Source of the DNA: Streptomyces sp. NBS 14/10
Lineage (GTDB): Bacteria; Actinomycetota; Actinomycetes; Streptomycetales; Streptomycetaceae
DNA: 23,879 bases
Assembly: GCF_002224125.1 (NCBI RefSeq)
Contig: NZ_NCSM01000069.1
Coordinates: forward strand, 6,649 to 30,527
Reading direction: 5' to 3'
This document shows, in pieces, positions 1-6,875 of the stretch. Within the stretch, counting starts at the first letter, position 1, and each line of letters opens with the position of its first letter. The translations under genes were made by a program, and so were the position numbers. The notes beneath the pieces were generated by a model, which saw nothing but the letters and a program-made list of their open reading frames with translations, searched no databases and was not told the DNA's origin.

Positions 1-108
1 AGCTTCCGGGTCACCTTGTACAGCAAGGACACGATCACGGAAGGCATCATCCCAGCGAGCTGACGGCACCGCCCTGACCTGCGGCGATGACTTCTCGAGC
101 GGCACAGG
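1..108 (+). mobile_element. Tail of a degraded insertion sequence
   Basis: Positions 73-109 align without gaps to 19714-19750, with 29 of 37 bases identical by eye. At 19674-19718 the same sequence follows the C-terminal LINEY-type ending of an integrase-core transposase, so this stretch is read as the 3' end of a related element. A short open frame from position 1 ends in TGA at 61-63; I do not recognise it. The match stops where the IS1380-type fragment begins, which suggests a nested or recombined IS junction. Confidence 0.45.
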
Positions 109-486
109 ATGCGACTGATCGTGCGGAAGGAACGACCGCACCCCGGCGCCCAGTTGCGTTTCACCGACGCCGACGGCATGCGCCTGACCTGCTTCGCCAC
201 CAACGCCCAGCACGCTCCGATCGCCGAGCTGGAGCTGCGGCACCGCCAGCGGGCCCGGATCGTCCAGATCGCCCTCGACCTGCTGGCCTGGATGCCGATG
301 CTCACCCTCACCGGCCCCGCCCGGCTGTGGGAACCCAAACGCCTGCGGCTGCGGCTCTTCTCCACCGCCGCCCAGCTCGTCACCACCGGACGGCGCCGCA
401 TCCTCCGCCTCGCGCAGCACTGGCCCTGGACGACCGTGATCACTGACGCCCTGCTACGGCTCGCGGCCCTGCCGAACCCCGGCTGA
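109..486 (+). pseudogene. IS1380-family transposase, internally deleted C-terminal fragment
   Basis: The 125-residue product matches the C-terminal part of actinobacterial IS1380-type DDE transposases: it starts RLIVRKERPHPGAQLRF, continues with a LELRHRQRAR stretch, and ends WEPKRLRLRLF and a LAALPNPG tail. A full transposase is about 450 residues, so the N-terminal two thirds is missing. Family members also carry roughly 35 residues between ELRHRxRAR and the ALxLLAWM helix, including the AEDRIR/AKDTG region that supplies the last acidic catalytic residue; here the two blocks are joined directly. The protein cannot be an active transposase. The ATG at 109 is only where the preserved frame begins, not a native start. 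Family assignment is from remembered conservation. Confidence 0.75.
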
Positions 487-614
487 CCAGCACTTTCCCA
501 TTCCTGCGAGCAGCACCACCGCAACCGGAGCCGTGGAACCCGGCGCCCACCCGACGCGACAGCCGGGCCATCGACTTGCCCACGAACGGAAATCTCCGCC
601 CTGAACGAACAGAA

Positions 615-642
615 AGGGTCCGTCAGCAAACTGACGGACCCT
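615..642. terminator. Strong hairpin, bidirectional terminator candidate
   Basis: A perfect 12-bp stem (615-626 with 631-642, AGGGTCCGTCAG and its complement) closes a CAAA tetraloop. No T-run follows, as is common in actinobacteria. It lies inside the IS right end, between the plus-strand transposase fragment and the end of the minus-strand operon, so it could stop transcription from either side. Confidence 0.6.
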
Positions 643-657
643 CATGCAAGATCGAGG

Positions 658-707
658 TTAATACGTCTACTGAGGACCGACTGGGAAATATGCTCGGCCG
701 CGGCTGC
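658..707 (-). pseudogene. lysR helix-turn-helix remnant cut by an IS
   Basis: On the minus strand, 707 down to 660 encodes AAAAEHISQSVLSRRI, identical over 16 residues to the helix-turn-helix of the LysR regulator at 19883-20860. The DNA (667-708 against 20751-20792) differs at about seven of 42 sites, all apparently silent. Homology stops at 658, where the IS1380-type end begins, and nothing convincing can be aligned upstream of 707. It sits just downstream of the first acyl-CoA ligase gene, the same relative place as the intact lysR in the right-hand copy. I read it as the relic of the regulator of the left operon. Confidence 0.75.
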
Positions 708-749
708 CCAAGATCGCTTCCAATCAAGCGACTGTCATGAATGAGCCAG

Positions 750-2579
750 CTAATTCGACTTTGAGCGCAGGTGGTTCGCGATCCCCGCATCGTCGTTAGC
801 GCCGTACATTTCGTCGATCAGTGCCGCGAAAGAGCGGACGACGGCATTACGCTTGATCTTTCCGTTCGCAGTCCGCTCGCCATGCTCGACTTGCAGGGAC
901 CGTGGTAGGACGCGAAAGTCCTTCAACTGCTCGACACGCGAAAGGTCTGCGTTGACCCGGGCAACCTCGGCTCGCAGAAGCTCAGCCACCGCCTCTGCCG
1001 ACTGGCCGTCTGCTGGTGTGTTCGGCTCAATTAGGACGGTGAGGTACTTACGGGCGTCTCCGACGACGATGGCTTCGTTGATGAGCGAACTTTCCCTCAA
1101 CCGGGTTTCGATGGGCTGAGGATTGATCGTTTTGCCGCCCCGAGTGATGATTACGTCCTTCTTCCGGCCAATGAGCCGGATGTCACCATTCGGTGCACGC
1201 TCTACCAGGTCACCGGTGCAGAACCAGTCATCTTGGAAGACCGCTTCGGTCTCCGTGGAGTTGCGCCAGTATCCGTCGAAGAGCAGCGGCGCTCGGAGCA
1301 GCATTTCTCCGTCTTCCGCGATCTTCACCTGGAAGTGCGGATCCGGGAAAATCCTGCCGATGAAGCCTGGCCGGGGGAACGGCTGGTTGAAATGCGCGAT
1401 GGGGGCTCCGGTGGTCTCGGTGAGGCCATAACACTCACGCAGATCGAGCCCCCAGATCTGCCAAATCGCGATGACGCTCTCAGGCATTGCCGCAGATGCC
1501 GTGTAGGCCACGCGGATGCGATCCATCCCGACCTTTGCCCGCAGTGGCAGAAACACTCCACGAAGTGCGGCAGCGTATGCGATCCGCAGCAGCACTGAGG
1601 GCGTGCGACGAGACCAGCGGTCCTCAGCCACCCTGCGGCCAACCCACATGGCAGCGTCATAGACAGCGCGGCGAAGTCGTGGCCAAGTCTCCGTCTGTGC
1701 GATCAGTTCGCCGGCGATTTTCTCGTAGAACCGCGGAGGCCATAGCACTGCCGTTGGCCGGACTGAGCGCAGCACTCTCTCGTAGTCGCCGATGCTGCAG
1801 TATGTGACCACCAGACGTGAGAGCAGAGACGCGAAGATCGACACAAGGGCTGGCGCTACATGGGCCAACGGAAGGAAGCCCACAACATCGTGCTCCTGGC
1901 GTCGGCTCTGCGGATAGAGACCGACAAAGGTCTGGACCGCGTGCTGGAGTGTTCGATGCGAATGCGTGACGCCCTTTGGTGCCCCCGTGGACCCGGACGT
2001 GTAAAAGAGCACGGCGGCATCGTCGAGGGATCCCGCAGCGACCAACTGAGCGAGGAGACCTATGCCGTCCTCATGGTGTCGGGCGCCTTCATCGGACAGG
2101 GTCTGCCACCGTGTTCCTTTGACACCCTTGGGCAGTGTCGGCGGATCGGCATCGATTCCGACCACAAGCCGCAGAGCCGGGGTGCGAGCGGCGACCTCAG
2201 CTACCTTGTTGAGCTCCGTGGCCGTCTCACCGACGAAGGCCACCGCTTCGCTATGTACAAGGGTCTGCTCTATCTCGGCAGGCGAGTTGGTGGGATACAC
2301 GCCGATTATGACACCGTCGACGCTCTGAACGGCAAGCGCTGCGCACGCCCACTCTGGGCGCGCGCTGCTCATCACTGCTACGCGATCGCCGTGCTTGACA
2401 CCCTGAGCCACGAGACCGAGTGCAACCTCGCGCACACGATTGGCGTACGCGCGCCACGTGATCGCCTGTACAGATCCATCACGCCAGTAGCGCAGCGCAA
2501 CGGCATCGGGTTCCTTGCGCGCGCGATCGAGGAGCAGTCCCGGTAGCGTCCGGGTCGGCTGGAAATTGATCAGATCCAT
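750..2579 (-). CDS. AMP-forming acyl-CoA ligase (FadD-like), copy 1
   Basis: This 609-residue ANL-superfamily enzyme would adenylate a carboxylic acid and transfer it to CoA in the cytoplasm. Visible motifs: the P-loop YTSGSTGAPKG at 193-203, YGLTET at 384-389, TGDL at 455-458, the hinge GRKKDVIITRGG at 471-482, and NGKIKRN at 572-578 with the adenylation lysine at K574. Length and motif order fit the long-chain FadD15-like group, but the acid cannot be inferred; a ring-containing acid is as plausible as a fatty acid. The ATG at 2579 follows an AGAGAGG ribosome site at about 8 bases. It is the last gene of the five-gene operon, 46 bp after the flavin reductase. The paralogue at 21190-23019 has the same length and is about 80% identical over the first 60 residues. 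This copy is visibly richer in A/T at silent sites. Confidence 0.93.
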   Translation of the reverse strand: MDLINFQPTRTLPGLLLDRARKEPDAVALRYWRDGSVQAITWRAYANRVREVALGLVAQGVKHGDRVAVMSSARPEWACAALAVQSVDGVIIGVYPTNSPAEIEQTLVHSEAVAFVGETATELNKVAEVAARTPALRLVVGIDADPPTLPKGVKGTRWQTLSDEGARHHEDGIGLLAQLVAAGSLDDAAVLFYTSGSTGAPKGVTHSHRTLQHAVQTFVGLYPQSRRQEHDVVGFLPLAHVAPALVSIFASLLSRLVVTYCSIGDYERVLRSVRPTAVLWPPRFYEKIAGELIAQTETWPRLRRAVYDAAMWVGRRVAEDRWSRRTPSVLLRIAYAAALRGVFLPLRAKVGMDRIRVAYTASAAMPESVIAIWQIWGLDLRECYGLTETTGAPIAHFNQPFPRPGFIGRIFPDPHFQVKIAEDGEMLLRAPLLFDGYWRNSTETEAVFQDDWFCTGDLVERAPNGDIRLIGRKKDVIITRGGKTINPQPIETRLRESSLINEAIVVGDARKYLTVLIEPNTPADGQSAEAVAELLRAEVARVNADLSRVEQLKDFRVLPRSLQVEHGERTANGKIKRNAVVRSFAALIDEMYGANDDAGIANHLRSKSN

Positions 2580-2625
2580 GAGACGGCCTCTCTTCCAGAG
2601 CAGGCAAGCCCGTGCTCAATGAGAC

Positions 2626-3126
2626 TCATGCAGCTCGCTCCCCAAGGGGAAGGAAGCCACCCCGGTACCACGTCACCGGCTTGCCGGCACCTGTCCGTGC
2701 ATCGCGTACGCGACCGATGAGGATTACGTGATCTCCGCCGGGCACGGCCTGCTCCAGCTCGCAGCTGATGACTGCTGCCGCATCCGGCAACAGCGGATTG
2801 CCTGCCTCATCGAGTTCGAAATTGCCGTCCGCGAACTTGTTCTCATCCTTGGTGGCGAACTTCAGCGCCAAGTCGGCATGGGCGCCCGTCACAATGTTCA
2901 CGACGAAATGCTTAGCCGCCATGAAGACGGGAAAGCAGTCCGCTCCTCGGTCCAGACATACCAAGATGAGCGGGGGATCGAGAGACAACGCGGCGAAGGA
3001 ACTCGCGGCGAATCCGTGCAGTGTGCCTGCCTCGCTTCGCGTCGTCACGATCGTCACACCTGAAGGGAATTGAGCCAATGCCGAGCGGAAAGCGGCAGGG
3101 TTCAGTTCCTGAAATTGATCAACCAT
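2626..3126 (-). CDS. Flavin reductase-like domain protein (small monooxygenase component)
   Basis: The 166-residue protein has the single-domain flavin reductase fold: FPSGVTIVTT at 20-29, the flavin-binding ASSFAALSLDPPLILVCLDR at 41-60, GDHVILIGRV at 131-140 and YRGGF near the end. Such proteins reduce FMN or FAD with NAD(P)H and pass the reduced flavin to a partner oxygenase. The partner here is probably the LLM-class protein at the head of the operon. I chose the ATG at 3126, which overlaps the stop of the preceding hydratase by 8 bases and has GAGG about 7 bases upstream; a longer frame to 3180 would overlap that gene by about 60 bases. The gene is absent from the right-hand paralogous locus. 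Confidence 0.88.
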   Translation of the reverse strand: MVDQFQELNPAAFRSALAQFPSGVTIVTTRSEAGTLHGFAASSFAALSLDPPLILVCLDRGADCFPVFMAAKHFVVNIVTGAHADLALKFATKDENKFADGNFELDEAGNPLLPDAAAVISCELEQAVPGGDHVILIGRVRDARTGAGKPVTWYRGGFLPLGERAA

Positions 3127-3898
3127 TGTAACCCTCGCGGGCAGCTCGGGCGGCAGGGTCGTTGAAGACCGTGCGCGCACCAGCCAGTGTGACGCGAAGC
3201 TGCTCTTCGTCCGGCCAGCTGGTCGTATCCGAGTGCAGGGCCCGCTTCAGTGCTGCGAATACGGCAGGCGGCTTCGCCGCTGCTGAGCGCGCATCCGCCA
3301 CCGCGGTCGCAAGTAGTTCGTTCTGCTCGACGACCTGGTCGACAATCCCGATTGCCTCCGCAGTCGCTGCGTCGACGGGCTCTCCGCCCAGCAAGAGACG
3401 CCGAGCTGCACGGTCACCCGCGACCGAACGCACTCGCGAGATGCCCTTCACAGCTGGCAGCATCCCATGCTTGATCTCAGGGAAGACGAAACGCGCTCCC
3501 ACCGCCGCGTAGACCACGTCCGTGAACAGGGCCATCTCGATCCCGCCGCCGACGCACCACCCGTTGACCGCACACACCAGCGGCCGGGGATAGTTCTCCA
3601 GTGCGCAAAGCAGCGCATGAAAGCCTGCCATCCGCTCGACCATGACATTGGCGTCGAAGTCGACGGCTTCCTTCATGTCACCACCTGCGCAGAAGAAGCG
3701 CTCGCCAGCTCCCGTCAGGACCACTGCGGGAGCGTTAGGGCCGGTGGCGAGCGTGACCAGCTTCGCTGTCAGCTCGCTGACGAGAGCGTTACTGAGCGCG
3801 TTGGCAGGCGGGTGGCTAAGGGTGAGTACAACCACCCCGTCCACTTCGTCTGATGCGTGGACGAGGCTCAGTGCTGTGTTGTGCGAACCTGCGGTCAT
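3119..3898 (-). CDS. Enoyl-CoA hydratase/isomerase, classical crotonase
   Basis: A 259-residue crotonase with both classical catalytic glutamates: E121 in GGGIEMALFTD and E141 in FVFPEIKHGMLP, the positions of Glu144 and Glu164 in rat enoyl-CoA hydratase. The oxyanion-hole segments AGGD (71-74) and NGWCVGGG (112-119) are present. It should hydrate a 2-enoyl-CoA or isomerise a double bond. The ATG at 3898 has GGAG about 7 bases upstream; the gene lies 12 bp after the OCH-like crotonase and overlaps the flavin reductase. It is absent from the right-hand copy of the locus, so it was either gained on the left or lost on the right. Exact substrate unknown. Confidence 0.9.
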   Translation of the reverse strand: MTAGSHNTALSLVHASDEVDGVVVLTLSHPPANALSNALVSELTAKLVTLATGPNAPAVVLTGAGERFFCAGGDMKEAVDFDANVMVERMAGFHALLCALENYPRPLVCAVNGWCVGGGIEMALFTDVVYAAVGARFVFPEIKHGMLPAVKGISRVRSVAGDRAARRLLLGGEPVDAATAEAIGIVDQVVEQNELLATAVADARSAAAKPPAVFAALKRALHSDTTSWPDEEQLRVTLAGARTVFNDPAARAAREGYNG

Positions 3899-3910
3899 GC
3901 TCGTCTCCGG

Positions 3911-4729
3911 TTACTTCGCGGCTGCGCCGGCGTTGCGCGCAGAAGGGAAGTCCACAGGGCGCTTCTCCCGGAAAGCCTGGCGCGCTTCGGCGTAGTCGGC
4001 GCTAGCGAAGTCGAGAATCTCGAGCGCTGTAGACAGCTCGTGCTGAGGCGCCGCATTGGTGAGCCAGGTGTTGAGAGCGCGCTTGGTGAATCGGAGCGCC
4101 TGCTGGGACCCACGTGCCAGCTGGGACGCGACCTCGAGGGCACGGGGAAGTACCTGCTCACGCGGAACGGACTGACTGACGAGACCAATCCGCTCGGCTT
4201 CGGCGCCACTCAGCTTCTCGGAGGTAAGGACGTAGTACTTGGTCTTAGCCATGCCGACGAGCAGCGGCCAGATGAGTGCGGCGTGGTCGCCGGCGGTCAC
4301 GCCGACCTTGGTGTGCCCTTCGATCAGCACCGCATCGTCCGCAGCAATGCTGATGTCGGCGAGAAGCGCCGTCGACAGCCCGTAACCGACCGCGGGCCCA
4401 TTGATCGCAGAAATGATCGGCTTCTCGATCCGCAGGATCGTTGAAGTTCGCTTGCGTTCGGTCTCCATGATCGCAAGCGCGTCTTCGTGCGTGGGATCGG
4501 GCTGGGCAACGTCCATACCAGTACAGAAGGCCTTGCCTGCCCCGGTCACAACTACGACGCAGGTCTGGTCATCGCGTTCGACATCAGCCCAGATCCGGTT
4601 CATCTCTTCGAACATCGGCAGGGTGAACGCGTTGTACCGTTCTGGGCGATTGAACGTGATCAGGAGGACGCCGTTGTCCTTGCGTTCGACGAGGATGTCA
4701 CCCGTGCCGTGCTGGTAGAGGTCGCTCAT
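3911..4729 (-). CDS. Atypical crotonase, 6-oxocamphor-hydrolase-like, copy 1
   Basis: This 272-residue protein has the crotonase fold (oxyanion segments GAGKAFCTGMD at 63-73 and NGPAVGYG at 110-117) but neither catalytic glutamate. By spacing from D125, the Glu144 position is S119 and the Glu164 position is H139. H139 is followed nine residues later by D148 in GHTKVGVTAGDH. This matches the His145/Asp154 spacing of 6-oxocamphor hydrolase, which cleaves a C-C bond of a cyclic diketone. I infer a C-C hydrolase or retro-Claisen role rather than plain hydration; most databases would say enoyl-CoA hydratase. Its start overlaps the LLM gene stop by 4 bases (ATGA), giving translational coupling. A close paralogue lies at 23077-23879. 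Confidence 0.85.
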   Translation of the reverse strand: MSDLYQHGTGDILVERKDNGVLLITFNRPERYNAFTLPMFEEMNRIWADVERDDQTCVVVVTGAGKAFCTGMDVAQPDPTHEDALAIMETERKRTSTILRIEKPIISAINGPAVGYGLSTALLADISIAADDAVLIEGHTKVGVTAGDHAALIWPLLVGMAKTKYYVLTSEKLSGAEAERIGLVSQSVPREQVLPRALEVASQLARGSQQALRFTKRALNTWLTNAAPQHELSTALEILDFASADYAEARQAFREKRPVDFPSARNAGAAAK

Positions 4730-5904
4730 CGAACCGTCTCCTTCTGCGCGAGGTTGTGCGTGTCGTTGAACTGGCGGAGTGCTTCTTCGTGGGCGGGGCG
4801 GGCGGCTCGGATCTCGGCGAGGATGTCGTCGGCCGAGCGCACGACGTTGCGGGGGTGCTTGAAGCGGGGGATGACGTACTTGCCGAAGAGTTCGATCGAG
4901 CGCATCAGTTGGTCGTGGGGCAGGCTGTCGACACGCAGGACGAGTGCTTCGACGCCCATGTCCGCGTATCGCTGTACGTGTTCGATGCAGTGCTCGGGGT
5001 CGCCGACCATGAAGCCCTGGGAGCGTTCGAACATGTACTCTTCGTCGGTGAAGTCGATGTCCTTGACAGCGCCCATGTAGGCGTAGTCCTTCGACAGCTT
5101 CGACAGGCGCTCATATGCGTCGGTGGACAGCTTGGCCATCTCGAACAGGGGCTTCGCCTCGAGGCGGGCCTGGGCAGTGGTCTCGGCGCAGTGCATACCA
5201 CCGGCGACCGCGACCATCTTGCGCGGCGTGATCGGGTAGGGGTGGTTGGTGGCGGCGAGAGTGTCGTCGTAGAGCTTTACCATGTTCTCGACGAGGTCGA
5301 ACCCGAGGTAGAGGCCGCCCATGATAGCGCCGATACCCATCGAGGCGGCCGTCTCGACCGAGCTCGGGCTGCCGGCGGCAGCCGAAATGGGCGGGTAGGG
5401 ACCCTGCAGGGGCTTGGGGACCAGGCTGCGCGGCGGAACCTTGTAGTGCTCGCCCACGTACGAGAACACGTCGTTGAGGAAGGCGCTCCGGATCAGCTCG
5501 ATGCCCTCACGCCACTGAGCCTTGTTCTCGGAGGGGTCCACCTCAAACGCGCGCAGGGCGAGCGTGGTGTTGCCGCGCCCGGTACCAAGCTCGACACGGC
5601 CGTTGGACAGGATGTCCTCGGTCGCCACACGCTCCGCGACGCGCAGCGCATGGTTCATCCGCGTCGGCAGCAGCGTCACCAGGTGGATGAACCGCATCCG
5701 GCTCGTCAGAGCCATCAGGTACGGGTAAAGCACCTCCGGAGCGGAGACCGAAGCCGTACCCAGAGCAACATGCTGCTCGGAACTGCCGAAGGCATCGAAG
5801 CCAACCCGCTCCGCAAGCAGAACCTCCTCCACCAACTCCCGGTAGCGGTGCTCATGCGTAAGCCCGACCGGGGTGTCCCCCTCGGACATGAGGATGAAGT
5901 CCAT
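4726..5904 (-). CDS. LLM-class flavin-dependent monooxygenase
   Basis: The 392-residue protein belongs to the bacterial luciferase-like family of TIM-barrel enzymes that use reduced flavin supplied by a reductase. The SSEQHV segment at 41-46 matches the EHH region of luciferase alpha subunits, putting H45 at the catalytic histidine. The signature around 91-111 (ERVATEDILSNGR, then ELGTGRG) is typical. It is the first gene of the minus-strand operon. ATG at 5904 follows a GGAAGGG ribosome site, and a promoter lies about 35 bp upstream. With the flavin reductase four genes later it forms a plausible two-component monooxygenase, able to hydroxylate or do Baeyer-Villiger-type insertion. No second copy of this gene is in the window. 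Substrate unknown. Confidence 0.9.
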   Translation of the reverse strand: MDFILMSEGDTPVGLTHEHRYRELVEEVLLAERVGFDAFGSSEQHVALGTASVSAPEVLYPYLMALTSRMRFIHLVTLLPTRMNHALRVAERVATEDILSNGRVELGTGRGNTTLALRAFEVDPSENKAQWREGIELIRSAFLNDVFSYVGEHYKVPPRSLVPKPLQGPYPPISAAAGSPSSVETAASMGIGAIMGGLYLGFDLVENMVKLYDDTLAATNHPYPITPRKMVAVAGGMHCAETTAQARLEAKPLFEMAKLSTDAYERLSKLSKDYAYMGAVKDIDFTDEEYMFERSQGFMVGDPEHCIEHVQRYADMGVEALVLRVDSLPHDQLMRSIELFGKYVIPRFKHPRNVVRSADDILAEIRAARPAHEEALRQFNDTHNLAQKETVR

Positions 5905-5923
5905 ACCGACCCTTCCACCAAAT

Positions 5924-5993
5924 GTTATTGGGCGATAACGTAGGTCGTAGCTCAGCCCAGGTCAAGGCCACAAATCTGTTAGGTGTTGGTAAC
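5924..5993. promoter_or_regulatory. Divergent promoter region with paired GTTA-N8-TAAC operators
   Basis: On the minus strand a sigma70-type promoter is visible: TTGACC (5960-5965), a 17-base spacer, and TACGTT (5937-5942), about 33 bases before the LLM start codon. Two 16-bp sites with identical ends, GTTATTGGGCGATAAC (5924-5939) and GTTAGGTGTTGGTAAC (5978-5993), have centres 54 bp apart, close to five helical turns. The first covers the -10 edge and probable start site; the second lies between the -35 and the creatininase gene. The obvious candidate ligand is the MarR protein at 6876. The plus-strand promoter is not clear. Confidence 0.6.
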
Positions 5994-6037
5994 TTCGTGG
6001 GGTTGGCCAGGTGCGCACAGGAAGAGGAGACCTCACC

Positions 6038-6805
6038 ATGAGTGAGTTGCGGATTGAGCATTTGACCTCGCCTGATATCGCGGAAGCCATGGCGAGGGGT
6101 ATGCGTACGGCGATCTTGCCGCTGGGTGCGACGGAGCAGCATGGCGCGCATCTACCGCTGTCCGTCGACAGCGATCATGCTGACCGGCTGAGTGTCCTTG
6201 TCGCCGAGCGGCTTGGTGACGCGCTTGTGCTTCCGACGGTGCGGATCGGTTGTTCTGCGCACCACCTGGGGTTCGCCGGGACACTGTCCCTGCAGGCCGG
6301 TACGCTCGAGGCGATCTGCGGAGACTGCTGCGAGAGTCTTGCTGTGCACGGGTTCCGTCGCGTTGTGATCTTCTCGGCGCACATCGGCAACTACCCGCTG
6401 CTCAAAGACATTGAATCAAGGCTTGACGAGCGGCTTTCCTGCGACCTGGATGTCATCGCCTACTCAGACTCGACAGCAGTCCTCCAAGCGTGGCGCTCCG
6501 CAGCCCAGCAGGTCGCCGGCGTCGCCGACCACGTCGGAGGCCATGCCGACGTCGCGGAAACTTCGATCATGCTGGCTGTGCGGCCCGAGGTGGTGCGAAA
6601 CGATCGAGCTGCTGCGGGCTTCACCGGGTCGATGAACGATGAACTGCTGGCTCGCGTATTCACGGACGGCGTGAGAGCAGTCGCTCCCAACGGAGTGCTT
6701 GGCGACCCGAAGGGCATGTCGTCTGAACTGGGATTTTCATGTCTAAACGCCGTAGCCGAGCTGATCGCTGCCCATGTAACGGCACGTTGTCGGCCGCTCA
6801 CTTAA
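6038..6805 (+). CDS. Creatininase-family metal-dependent amidohydrolase
   Basis: The 255-residue protein matches the creatininase/MftE family, which hydrolyses cyclic amides or other C-N bonds with a two-metal centre. Seen: LPLGATEQHGAHLPLSVDSD at 27-46 (metal-binding E33, H35, D44), GCSAHHLGFAGTLSL at 71-85, and DHVGGHADVAETS at 164-176. The usual NGH(G/Y)xN motif is replaced by SAHIGN (113-118): the histidine is kept, but the Asn-Gly before it is not. The ATG at 6038 has GAGGAG 8 bases upstream; a start at 6011 would lack this. It is transcribed away from the catabolic operon and followed after 70 bp by a MarR gene. The link to the ring-degradation genes is positional only; substrate unknown. 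Confidence 0.85.
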   Translation: MSELRIEHLTSPDIAEAMARGMRTAILPLGATEQHGAHLPLSVDSDHADRLSVLVAERLGDALVLPTVRIGCSAHHLGFAGTLSLQAGTLEAICGDCCESLAVHGFRRVVIFSAHIGNYPLLKDIESRLDERLSCDLDVIAYSDSTAVLQAWRSAAQQVAGVADHVGGHADVAETSIMLAVRPEVVRNDRAAAGFTGSMNDELLARVFTDGVRAVAPNGVLGDPKGMSSELGFSCLNAVAELIAAHVTARCRPLT

Positions 6806-6875
6806 GGTAGCTGCCAGCCCTGGCACGGATGGGATTTCTGGCACCTACAGGGCCAAGAGAGACAGGAGCGGGGCG

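Larger units (their letters stand above)
109..657 (+). mobile_element. IS1380-type element remnant with intact right end
   Basis: The element comprises the transposase fragment, 128 bp of non-coding tail with a hairpin, and a right end finishing ATGCAAGATCGAGG at 644-657. Read from outside, the end begins CCTCGATC, in keeping with the CC-starting inverted repeats known for IS1380. Homology to the lysR gene at 19883-20860 resumes at exactly 658, so the boundary is supported independently. The left end is lost at about 108. Confidence 0.6.

Noticed and set aside
454..645. A 63-codon minus-strand frame across the IS tail and hairpin
   Set aside because: It runs through the 12-bp hairpin and the IS end and has no ribosome site or family match.
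4756..5943. A 395-codon plus-strand open frame opposite the LLM monooxygenase
   Set aside because: It is the shadow of a clear family gene: Val/Gly/Asp-rich, without domain signals.
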